The position numbers were made by a program, and so were the translations under genes. From Acholeplasmataceae bacterium (lineage in GTDB: Bacteria; Bacillota_I; Bacilli_A; Acholeplasmatales; Acholeplasmataceae), in NCBI GenBank assembly GCA_030656435.1, contig JAUSOA010000228.1, positions 1-5,007 on the forward strand: a stretch of 5,007 bases of DNA. The letters are read 5' to 3'. The notes below the pieces were generated by a model. That model did not search any database and was not told the DNA's origin. It saw nothing but the letters and a program-made list of their open reading frames with translations. Shown here piece by piece: positions 1-5,007 of this stretch (positions are counted from its first letter, which is position 1; every line of letters begins with the position of its first letter).

Positions 1-97
1 GGAATTTGGGTTCATAGAAATCAGAAACAATACTAAAATTCCAAATTCCATTCAAGCTCATTTTCAATCTTCTTTGATTTTGGACAGGATAAAGCAT
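1..97 (-). CDS. uidA: Beta-glucuronidase-like family 2 glycoside hydrolase, N-terminal fragment
   Basis: This gene begins with ATG at 97-95 on the minus strand and runs off the left edge, leaving 32 codons. The peptide begins MLYPVQNQRRLKMSLNGIWN and stays open to position 1. An M-L-Y-P start, then an Arg, then L-N-G-I-W-N-F is the N-terminal signature of GH2 enzymes, where L-(N/D)-G-x-W-x-F opens the sugar-binding jelly-roll domain. The LYP-xQN-xxR form is closest to Bacillota beta-glucuronidases as I recall them. A purine-rich AGGGAG (106-101) lies just upstream and an in-frame TGA precedes it, which fixes the start. No signal peptide is seen, which suggests a cytoplasmic enzyme acting on imported glucuronides. 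The catalytic glutamates lie outside the window, so a GH2 beta-galactosidase cannot be fully excluded. The gene is divergent from the MATE pump. Confidence 0.75.
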   Translation of the reverse strand, partial: MLYPVQNQRRLKMSLNGIWNFSIVSDFYEPKF

Positions 98-128
98 GTT
101 CTCCCTACTTTCATCTCATATAGAACTA

Positions 129-147
129 TTTTACCATCAAGATAAAA
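129..147. promoter_or_regulatory. Possible operator dyad in the divergent intergenic region
   Basis: TTTTACC (129-135) and GATAAAA (141-147) form an inverted repeat with one mismatch around a 5-bp centre, ATCAA. It lies between the proposed leftward transcription start and the hydrolase start codon, where a repressor could block that gene. The arms are AT-rich and the match may be chance. Confidence 0.2.
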
Positions 148-164
148 GGATTGTTGTATGTAAG

Positions 165-193
165 TTGACATCTTATTCTTTTGATTATATGAT
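165..193 (+). promoter_or_regulatory. Sigma-A-type promoter of the MATE efflux gene
   Basis: The -35 box TTGACA (165-170) is a perfect consensus. A 17-nt spacer follows, then TATGAT (188-193), which matches the -10 consensus at five of six bases. Transcription should start near 200, giving a leader of only about 18 nt before the ATG at 218. An imperfect dyad, AGCCTTAAAGCT (194-205), sits over the predicted start point and could be a repressor site, but this is weak. Confidence 0.82.
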
Positions 194-213
194 AGCCTTA
201 AAGCTTAGGTGAA
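184..213 (-). promoter_or_regulatory. Candidate promoter of the beta-glucuronidase gene
   Basis: On the minus strand a perfect TATAAT lies at 189-184. TTCACC (213-208, four of six matches to TTGACA) is 18 nt upstream of it. Transcription would start near 177, leaving a leader of about 80 nt before the ATG at 97. Its -10 box overlaps the -10 box of the opposite MATE promoter at 188-189. The -35 match is mediocre, so this is a candidate only. Confidence 0.4.
207..211 (+). promoter_or_regulatory. Ribosome binding site deciding the MATE start
   Basis: AGGTG lies 6 nt before the ATG at 218. An in-frame GTG at 209 is the longer alternative, but it overlaps this site and would lie only about 9 nt from the predicted transcription start with no site of its own. 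The ATG at 218 is therefore preferred. Confidence 0.6.
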
Positions 214-217
214 AAAA

Positions 218-1588
218 ATGATTAAAGAGCATATCGAACCCATAGAGAATCAGAATTCTGATTTAACGAAGGGTTCAATCAATCAACATTTAAAGCGTAT
301 AGCGATTCCGGCCTCGATTGGCTTCCTTTTTAACACGCTTTTTAACGTTGTAGACACCATTTACGCTGGAAGACTCTCTACAGACGCTCTTGCTGGATTA
401 ACACTTTCATTCCCGATATTTTTCATTATTATTGCAGTCAGTGCTGGAATAGGGAATGCAGTTTCTGCACTTGGTGCAATTGCTTTAGGTAAAAAGGATA
501 AAACGAGCTTCAATCAGCTAGGCTTTAATGCACTGATTCTAGGATTCATTAGTGGATTACTTGTCACTTTATTTGCTACATCATTCACTGAGCCGCTTTT
601 TATGCTCATTGGTGCATCAGGAGACGCACTTGATTTAGGAGTTGCATATACGAATGTAATCTTCTATGGTTCCATTTTCTTCATTTTGAATGCGGTCTTA
701 AATGGTTTACTATCTGCACAAGGCAATACGAAGACCTATCGAAACCTCTTAATCATTAGTTTCTTTTTAAATTTAGTGTTAGACCCACTGTTTATATTTG
801 GTTGGTTTGGACTACCAAGACTTGGAGTTGTCGGTGTCGCCCTAGCCACAGTCTTAATTCAAGTAATTGGAACTATTTATCTCACCATGAGATTGATTAA
901 ATCTGAATGGATTGATATGCGTAAGCTCATCCGATCAAAATTTACAATAAATACAATGGTAGAACTACTCAAACAAGCTATACCATCTTCACTCAATATG
1001 GCAACAATTGCTATTGGTATCTTTATCATCAATTTTTATGTATTGAAATATGGTGGAACTGAAGGTGTTGCAGCATACGGTGCTGCAACTCGAATAGAGC
1101 AATTGGCACTTCTTCCCGCTTTGGGGTTAAATGTTGCTGCGATGACGATTGCTGGTCAAAACTTTGGCGCACAAAACAAAGGAAGAATTTTAGAGGTTTT
1201 TAAGAAGTCTATGTTTGCAGGAGTCATGATTATGATTGTTGGTGCAATGATCATCTTTCCACTTGCACCCTTACTGATTTCTATTTTCAATAATGATCCA
1301 ATAGTCATATCAATTGGTGCAAGATACTTGCGCATTGAAGTGTTAGCATTCGTAACCTATGTGATTTTAAATATTTCGATATCTGTCTTACAAGGAATTA
1401 AAAAACCGAATTATGCTATTTTTATGGGGATTTATAGACAAGCACTTCCATTCGCTTTATTTTTTCTCCTAGGAACGACTTTAAAAATGGGTTTAGATGG
1501 TGTTTGGTGGGGGATAGTAATCATCAATTGGTCTGCTGTTATCATTACCCTTTATTACATAAAAATTCAGCTCAAAAAGCTAAAATAG
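218..1588 (+). CDS. MATE family multidrug/cation efflux transporter
   Basis: This 456-residue integral membrane protein has the usual length for a MATE antiporter, a family that exports cationic drugs, dyes and toxic metabolites in exchange for Na+ or H+. Two homologous halves of about six helices each fit the hydrophobic pattern: roughly residues 30-225 and 250-450, joined by a charged loop (about 228-247). Visible family motifs are VVDTIYAGRLSTDALAG (44-60) in the first half, SAQGNTK (166-172), NLVLDPLFIFG (185-195) with Asp189, and GQNFGAQNKGR (313-323) in the second half. The N-terminal 25 residues are hydrophilic and cytoplasmic. The C-terminus is lysine-rich and ends at TAG. The gene has its own strong promoter and is divergent from a beta-glucuronidase. 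It is intact with no frameshift. The subfamily (NorM, DinF or MepA-like) and substrate cannot be decided by eye. Confidence 0.93.
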   Translation: MIKEHIEPIENQNSDLTKGSINQHLKRIAIPASIGFLFNTLFNVVDTIYAGRLSTDALAGLTLSFPIFFIIIAVSAGIGNAVSALGAIALGKKDKTSFNQLGFNALILGFISGLLVTLFATSFTEPLFMLIGASGDALDLGVAYTNVIFYGSIFFILNAVLNGLLSAQGNTKTYRNLLIISFFLNLVLDPLFIFGWFGLPRLGVVGVALATVLIQVIGTIYLTMRLIKSEWIDMRKLIRSKFTINTMVELLKQAIPSSLNMATIAIGIFIINFYVLKYGGTEGVAAYGAATRIEQLALLPALGLNVAAMTIAGQNFGAQNKGRILEVFKKSMFAGVMIMIVGAMIIFPLAPLLISIFNNDPIVISIGARYLRIEVLAFVTYVILNISISVLQGIKKPNYAIFMGIYRQALPFALFFLLGTTLKMGLDGVWWGIVIINWSAVIITLYYIKIQLKKLK

Positions 1589-1602
1589 CGGGTTAAACAA
1601 TG

Positions 1603-1628
1603 AAAATCAGAAAATCCTGGTTTTTTTT
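1603..1628 (+). terminator. Weak rho-independent terminator after the MATE gene
   Basis: AAAATCAG (1603-1610) can pair with CTGGTTTT (1617-1624), including one G-U pair, around a 6-nt loop, and the T-run continues to 1628. The stem is AT-rich with only two G-C pairs, so termination may be partial and some MATE transcripts could read into guaC. Confidence 0.45.
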
Positions 1629-1657
1629 GTTAAATCTTTTCGTTTCTATCATATAAT
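1627..1657 (+). promoter_or_regulatory. Promoter of guaC
   Basis: A perfect TATAAT -10 box lies at 1652-1657. The best -35 candidate is TTGTTA (1627-1632, four of six matches) at a long 19-nt spacing, and it overlaps the T-tract of the upstream terminator. Transcription would begin near 1664, giving a leader of about 28 nt. No room exists for a purine riboswitch in that leader. Confidence 0.5.
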
Positions 1658-1677
1658 ATCAACGTAAGAAAAAAAAT

Positions 1678-1687
1678 AAGGGGTGAT
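1678..1687 (+). promoter_or_regulatory. Ribosome binding site of guaC
   Basis: AAGGGGTGAT is close to the full anti-Shine-Dalgarno complement, with its G-run ending 8 nt before the ATG at 1692. It shows that the in-frame GTG at 1683, which lies inside the site, is not the start. Confidence 0.75.
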
Positions 1688-1691
1688 TTTC

Positions 1692-2777
1692 ATGCGTATT
1701 GAAGCAGATGATAAACTAGATTTCAGTGATGTATTAATCCGTCCAAAAAGATCAACACTCGTATCCAGAAGAGATGTCGACTTAAACAGAGAGTATCATT
1801 TCAAGCATAGCAAGCAATCATGGTCAGGTGTACCAATTATGGCATCAAATATGGATGGTGTTGGAACATTTGAAATGGCTTATGCCTTACAAAAATCAAA
1901 GTTATTTACTTGCATGGTTAAAAACCATCAGGTTGAAGAATATTTAGTTCGAAAAGAATTATTAAATCCTGAATACTTCGCAGTAAGTACTGGAACCAGT
2001 GCAGCTGATTTTATCAACCTTCAGGAGATTATTTTCAAAAACCCACAAGTCAAATTTATATGTATCGATGTTGCCAATGGTTATTCTGAAGCCTTTGGAA
2101 CATTTGTTTCAAGAGTTAGACAGCAATATCCAAATCACACACTCATTGCAGGAAATGTTGTCACTGCAGATATGACTCAAGAACTCATCCTTCGCGGTGC
2201 TGATATCGTCAAGGTTGGCATCGGACCAGGTAGTGTATGTACAACTAGAATTCAAACCGGTGTCGGATATCCTCAGCTGTCAGCAATTATTGAATGTGCG
2301 GATGCTGCTCACGGTCTTGGTGCTCACATTATTAGTGATGGCGGCTGTACATGCCCAGGTGATGTAGCAAAGGCATTTGGTGCTGGAGCTGATTTCGTTA
2401 TGCTAGGTGGTATGTTTGCTGGTCATAACGAAGGTGGCGGTGATGTAATCACTGAGTACTATGATACCGGTAAAAGAGATTTCCAAACCAAAGAACCAAT
2501 TTTAGAAGAGAAAAAATTTGTTGAGTTCTACGGCATGAGTTCTTCTACTGCGATGATCAAACATCATGGTGAGGTTGCAGACTATAGAAGCTCTGAGGGT
2601 AGAACCGTTAGAATTCCCTTCAAGGGTGCTGTTGATACTACTGTCAAGGATATTTTAGGTGGCATTCGTTCTACATGTACATATGTTGGTGCACCAACCT
2701 TAAAGCAACTGGCAAAGTGCACAACTTTTATTAAGGTACAAAAACAATTTAACGATGTATTTTTGACAAAGCATTAA
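1692..2777 (+). CDS. guaC: GMP reductase (NADPH-dependent)
   Basis: GMP reductase converts GMP to IMP and ammonia with NADPH in the cytoplasm, returning guanine nucleotides to the adenine branch. The 361-residue product follows E. coli/animal-type GuaC over its whole length, from KLDFSDVLIRPKRSTL near the N-terminus to DILGGIRSTCTYVGA near the C-terminus. The loop GIGPGSVCTTR (176-186) carries the catalytic Cys183 and Thr185. Lys77, Asp126 in IDVANGY, DGGCTCPGD (216-224), FVMLGGMFAG (235-244), YGMSSSTAM (280-288) and Glu302 in SSEGR match family landmarks. There are no CBS domains and the length is below that of IMP dehydrogenase (about 480), which supports reductase over IMPDH. It is about 14 residues longer than the 347-residue E. 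coli enzyme, the extra lying around 251-275. It has its own promoter and a strong terminator, so it is probably a single-gene transcript. Confidence 0.95.
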   Translation: MRIEADDKLDFSDVLIRPKRSTLVSRRDVDLNREYHFKHSKQSWSGVPIMASNMDGVGTFEMAYALQKSKLFTCMVKNHQVEEYLVRKELLNPEYFAVSTGTSAADFINLQEIIFKNPQVKFICIDVANGYSEAFGTFVSRVRQQYPNHTLIAGNVVTADMTQELILRGADIVKVGIGPGSVCTTRIQTGVGYPQLSAIIECADAAHGLGAHIISDGGCTCPGDVAKAFGAGADFVMLGGMFAGHNEGGGDVITEYYDTGKRDFQTKEPILEEKKFVEFYGMSSSTAMIKHHGEVADYRSSEGRTVRIPFKGAVDTTVKDILGGIRSTCTYVGAPTLKQLAKCTTFIKVQKQFNDVFLTKH

Positions 2778-2789
2778 TCTATTGAACTT

Positions 2790-2817
2790 AAAGAGTGAAC
2801 CCATTTCACTCTTTTTT
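2790..2817 (+). terminator. Strong rho-independent terminator after guaC
   Basis: AAAGAGTGAA (2790-2799) and TTCACTCTTT (2805-2814) form a perfect 10-bp stem with a 5-nt loop, CCCAT. A T-tract follows to 2817 and, after one G, continues to 2824. The site lies 12 nt past the guaC stop codon. Confidence 0.9.
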
Positions 2818-2851
2818 GTTTTTTAGTCTTCTTTTGATTTATATTTACTGT

Positions 2852-2861
2852 AAAAGGAGGT
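2852..2861 (+). promoter_or_regulatory. Orphan Shine-Dalgarno-like sequence
   Basis: AAAAGGAGGT is the best ribosome-binding match in the window, yet no ATG, GTG or TTG follows within 15 nt. The only frame that stays open behind it could start at a non-standard ATT (2870) and would encode a 21-residue, lysine/arginine-rich peptide ending at TAA (2933-2935). The rest of 2825-2938 is A/T-rich and shows no recognisable gene. It may be a decayed or rearranged leader or simply chance. Confidence 0.35.
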
Positions 2862-2938
2862 ATTTTTTAATTTATAGAGCAAAAAAAAGATATTATCGTA
2901 AAAAAGATTTGAATTCGAAATATTTTGTTGCATAACCT

Positions 2939-2968
2939 TTGTATGTTAGACTATCTTTAATTTATAAT
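2939..2968 (+). promoter_or_regulatory. Promoter of the ABC importer operon
   Basis: A perfect TATAAT (2963-2968) lies 18 nt after TTGTAT (2939-2944), which keeps only the TTG half of the -35 consensus. Transcription would start near 2975 and leave about 24 nt of leader, too short for a riboswitch or T-box. The weak -35 could mean that an activator is needed. Confidence 0.5.
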
Positions 2969-2981
2969 AGATTTATCCATT

Positions 2982-2990
2982 GGAGAGGGG
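2982..2990 (+). promoter_or_regulatory. Ribosome binding site deciding the binding-protein start
   Basis: GGAGAGGGG ends 8 nt before the ATG at 2999. It rules out the longer in-frame TTG at 2939, which would lie upstream of the predicted transcription start and would bury the lipoprotein signal 20 residues inside the protein. Confidence 0.7.
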
Positions 2991-2998
2991 TTTTATCA

Positions 2999-3808
2999 AT
3001 GAAAAAACTATTATTTTTAACAACTATTTTAGCTACTGTATTTATATTATCTGCGTGTGGAAGAGACCAAAGTGTCCTTCGTGTTGGAATGGATCTAAAG
3101 TATCCTCCATTTGAGACTGTTGATCTAGATAACAAGCCGATAGGAATATCCGTTGACATCGCTTATGCCTTAGGGGAATTTCTTGGTCGTAAGGTTGAAA
3201 TCGTCAACACAGATTTTGGTTCAATTATCCCATCACTTCAAGCTGGTGAAATTGATATCGCGATTGCATCCATGAGTATAACAGCTTCAAGAAGTGAAGT
3301 AGTCGACTTTTCAGATCCTTATTTTTTCTTTAAAATTATTACCTTAGTGAATAAGAATTTCGCTGATGCGAATGGAATCAATCAAGATTCTACGGTTGCA
3401 GAATTATTAGCAATTCAAGGTACAAGATATGTCGGTATCGCTTCACAGGTTTCTGCATCAATTCCACAGTCCTATGGAAAGCAAGTTACAGAAGCAACTG
3501 ATTTAGGAACTGCTGTTGAATCGGTAGCTCAGGGTACTGCTGATGTCTTATTAATGAGTGCTAATCCAGTTGTCGATGGCCAAAAAGCAAATCCCACTAC
3601 AACACTCGTCATGTGGGATCCATTTGTTGCAAGTCCAATTGGAATGGCTGTTCAAAAGGGAAACACTGAACTCTTAGAAAAAGCGAATGAATTTATCGCT
3701 ACATTCAATAATGAAGGCGGATTATATTCAGTCCTTTCTACTTCTTGGGATGCTGTGCTTCTAGAACGTCTTGGACGCTATGGACTCAGTTTCTATATCA
3801 ATGAATAA
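2999..3808 (+). CDS. Substrate-binding lipoprotein of a polar amino acid-type ABC importer
   Basis: This 269-residue protein is a family 3 extracellular solute-binding protein, the type that captures amino acids outside the cell and hands them to an ABC permease. Residues 1-20 form a lipoprotein signal: a KK start, a hydrophobic core, and the lipobox LSAC with Cys20 to be lipidated. The first lobe begins LRVGMDLKYPPFE (27-39) and includes the GISVDIAYALGEFLG segment (49-63) and SITASRSEVVDFSDPY (93-108). Arg98 is the usual ligand-carboxylate contact. The second lobe is less typical. The family GTT ligand loop reads Q-V-S at 150-152, and the Asp that normally binds the ligand amino group appears to be Ser187 (ADVLLMSANP). 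It is the first gene of an operon with a permease and an ATPase. The transporter class is secure, but the ligand is unknown. Confidence 0.88.
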   Translation: MKKLLFLTTILATVFILSACGRDQSVLRVGMDLKYPPFETVDLDNKPIGISVDIAYALGEFLGRKVEIVNTDFGSIIPSLQAGEIDIAIASMSITASRSEVVDFSDPYFFFKIITLVNKNFADANGINQDSTVAELLAIQGTRYVGIASQVSASIPQSYGKQVTEATDLGTAVESVAQGTADVLLMSANPVVDGQKANPTTTLVMWDPFVASPIGMAVQKGNTELLEKANEFIATFNNEGGLYSVLSTSWDAVLLERLGRYGLSFYINE

Positions 3809-4529
3809 AACATTATCCTATTTATTAGCAATTTTAACGATTGCTTTATTCGTAGCATTTGTCATTTTGCAACAATCATCAAGCTTTAGCTTTGCATCAT
3901 TTATACCCTATCAAAATATGATTTCTGAAGGGATTCGAAACACTATTATTGTTTCAATCCTTTCACTTCTTGGAAGCCTTGTTTTAGGATTCGTCTTTTA
4001 CTTGTTTTCAATTTCTAAATTCAAATACTTAAATGCTTTAACTGATGTTTTTACTGAAATTATTTATGGTACACCATTACTTGTTTTAATCGTGATTACA
4101 GCATTTGTAATTGGACCTGCCTTTGGAACTTATAATCGAAATGCGCTAGGTTTTACTGCTTTAGTTATTTACATGACCCCCTATATGAAAAATGTTTATA
4201 AATCAGCATTTTCAAGTATTTCTAGAGATCAGTACATGACCATGGATCTTTTTGGATTTACACCCTATCAAAGATACCGTTATATTATCATTCCACAGGT
4301 CATTAGAATTTTAATGCCACCGATGATGAATAACTTTTCCTTAATTATTAAAGGGAGTGCGTTACTCAATGTCTTAAGTTTTAATGAATTATATTATGCA
4401 ATTCGAGTTGCACAATCTCAAACATTTGCATTTGTACCTGGATATATACTGATGTGGATTTTATATCTAATCATCACGATTCCATTATCTCAAGCAACTA
4501 AATACATCGAAAGGAAATGGTCATTATGA
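3801..4529 (+). CDS. Permease of a polar amino acid-type ABC importer
   Basis: This 242-residue inner-membrane protein resembles the HisM/GlnP permeases that form the channel of amino acid ABC importers. Hydrophobic stretches fall at about 7-24, 48-70, 89-108, 115-130, 180-195 and 212-232. Family landmarks are the ISEGIRNTIIVSI entry (41-53), YGTPLLVLI (89-97) and the cytoplasmic coupling loop at about 140-177, which ends IIIPQVIRILMPP. In that loop the EAA triplet that docks on the ATPase reads M-T-M (146-148), while the spaced Gly152 and Pro165 remain. The ATG at 3801 overlaps the binding-protein gene by 8 nt; an in-frame ATG at 3780 is the alternative. Neither has a clear ribosome binding site, so translation is probably coupled to the upstream gene. 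No second permease gene is seen before the ATPase, so a homodimer is likely. Confidence 0.87.
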   Translation: MNKTLSYLLAILTIALFVAFVILQQSSSFSFASFIPYQNMISEGIRNTIIVSILSLLGSLVLGFVFYLFSISKFKYLNALTDVFTEIIYGTPLLVLIVITAFVIGPAFGTYNRNALGFTALVIYMTPYMKNVYKSAFSSISRDQYMTMDLFGFTPYQRYRYIIIPQVIRILMPPMMNNFSLIIKGSALLNVLSFNELYYAIRVAQSQTFAFVPGYILMWILYLIITIPLSQATKYIERKWSL

Positions 4530-5007
4530 AAATAGAATTAAAAGGGATAAGCCATACCTACGATGTCGAAGTTTTAAAGGATTTAAATCTTATTTTAGAT
4601 CGTTATAAATCAGTAGCAATCATCGGAGTATCTGGTTCTGGTAAATCTACACTGATACGATTGATGTCAGGTTTAGAAAAGCCATCTACAGGAAGTATTA
4701 AAGTGAATAACTATGATGTTAATGATGACGAATATCGAAAGAAAATAGGGTTTGTTTTTCAAAACCACAATTTATTTCCCCATCTAACTCTGAAAGAAAA
4801 TATAACACTAGTTCTTGAGAAAACAAGAAATATGGACAAGGAAATGGCAAGTGAAACTGCACTTAAATATTTATCCTTACTCCATTTAGAAGATCAGGTG
4901 AATAAGCTTCCTAAAAATGTATCTGGTGGTCAAGCACAGCGTGCATCAATTGCTAGAGCACTTAGTGTCAATCCTGATATTATATTTCTAGATGAACCGA
5001 CATCCTC
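4526..5007 (+). CDS. ATP-binding subunit of the ABC importer, cut by the window end
   Basis: The first 160 codons of a cytoplasmic ABC ATPase, which would drive import through the preceding permease. Visible elements in order are the A-loop Tyr12, Walker A GVSGSGKST (34-42), Q-loop Gln79 in FVFQNHNLFPHLT, the signature SGGQAQRASIARAL (133-146) and Walker B IIFLDEP (152-158) with Glu157 as catalytic base. The usual length in this family is about 240 residues, so the D-loop and switch His lie beyond the edge. The start ATG overlaps the permease stop as ATGA. AAAGGA (4510-4515) lies 10 nt upstream. An in-frame ATG at 4517 is too close to that site and is less likely. All motifs needed for ATP hydrolysis are present up to the cut. 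The layout resembles GlnQ/HisP-type partners, and no gene name is assigned because the ligand is unknown. Confidence 0.93.
   Translation, partial: MKIELKGISHTYDVEVLKDLNLILDRYKSVAIIGVSGSGKSTLIRLMSGLEKPSTGSIKVNNYDVNDDEYRKKIGFVFQNHNLFPHLTLKENITLVLEKTRNMDKEMASETALKYLSLLHLEDQVNKLPKNVSGGQAQRASIARALSVNPDIIFLDEPTS

Noticed and set aside
1..49. Perfect 9-bp inverted repeat GGAATTTGG / CCAAATTCC
   Set aside because: Both arms lie inside the hydrolase coding sequence, no T-run follows, and the 31-nt loop is long. It is probably chance, although the left arm touches the window edge and cannot be extended.
2..145. Plus-strand frame open from the left edge to TAA at 143-145 (47 codons), as if an upstream gene ended here
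   Set aside because: It is mostly antisense to the GH2 hydrolase start, which has a clear family motif, an in-frame upstream stop and a ribosome binding site. The plus-strand peptide resembles nothing known to me.
1589..1691. Purine riboswitch upstream of guaC
   Set aside because: The stretch is about 100 nt and is taken up by a terminator and a promoter. The predicted leader is only about 28 nt with no conserved purine-aptamer stems or loops.
2908..2922. Palindrome around GAATTC (ATTTGAATTCGAAAT) as an operator of the ABC operon
   Set aside because: The outer arms pair but two inner positions mismatch, and such short AT-rich symmetry is expected by chance in this region.
2939..2998. TTG at 2939 as start of the binding protein (20 extra residues)
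   Set aside because: The lipoprotein signal begins at the ATG at 2999, which has its own ribosome site, and the TTG belongs to the likely -35 element.
2962..3159. Minus-strand frame of 65 codons
   Set aside because: It lies opposite the signal peptide and first lobe of the binding protein, has no recognisable motif, and overlaps that gene's promoter and ribosome site; it is a shadow frame.

Overview
The window is low-GC DNA of ordinary bacterial gene density. It has Shine-Dalgarno-led genes, sigma-A-type promoters with TTGACA/TATAAT boxes, and U-tailed hairpin terminators. TAA, TAG and TGA all appear as stops and tryptophan is always TGG, so the standard code (table 11) applies. These traits suggest Bacillota or a standard-code relative of the Mollicutes (Acholeplasma/Izemoplasma-like). 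The exact lineage cannot be read from this window. A beta-glucuronidase start at the left edge is compatible with a host-associated or polysaccharide-using organism.

Layout. (1) Positions 1-97, minus strand: the first 32 codons of a family 2 glycoside hydrolase, most like a beta-glucuronidase, running off the left edge. (2) Positions 98-217: a divergent intergenic region with an excellent promoter for the rightward gene (TTGACA, 17 nt, TATGAT) and a TATAAT box on the opposite strand that overlaps it. (3) Positions 218-1588: a MATE-family multidrug/cation efflux protein, followed by a weak terminator. (4) Positions 1692-2777: a GMP reductase (guaC) with its own promoter and a strong terminator at 2790-2817, so probably monocistronic. 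(5) Positions 2778-2998: a 221-nt gap with the guaC terminator, a near-perfect Shine-Dalgarno sequence that has no normal start codon behind it, and a promoter for the next operon. (6) Positions 2999-5007: a three-gene ABC importer operon of the polar amino acid type, with a lipoprotein binding protein, a permease and an ATPase cut by the window end. The cistrons overlap by 8 and 4 nt.

How the genes relate. The hydrolase and the MATE pump are divergently transcribed from overlapping promoters and may be co-regulated; a pump that removes aglycones freed by the hydrolase is possible but is inference. guaC is an independent purine-salvage gene (GMP to IMP). The ABC operon encodes one uptake system. 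Its binding protein and permease each deviate from family consensus at key positions, so its ligand should not be assumed to be a standard amino acid.

No mobile element, CRISPR array, RNA gene, defence locus or clearly new system is visible. The best leads are the atypical ABC importer, the orphan Shine-Dalgarno/micro-ORF, and the divergent hydrolase/pump pair.
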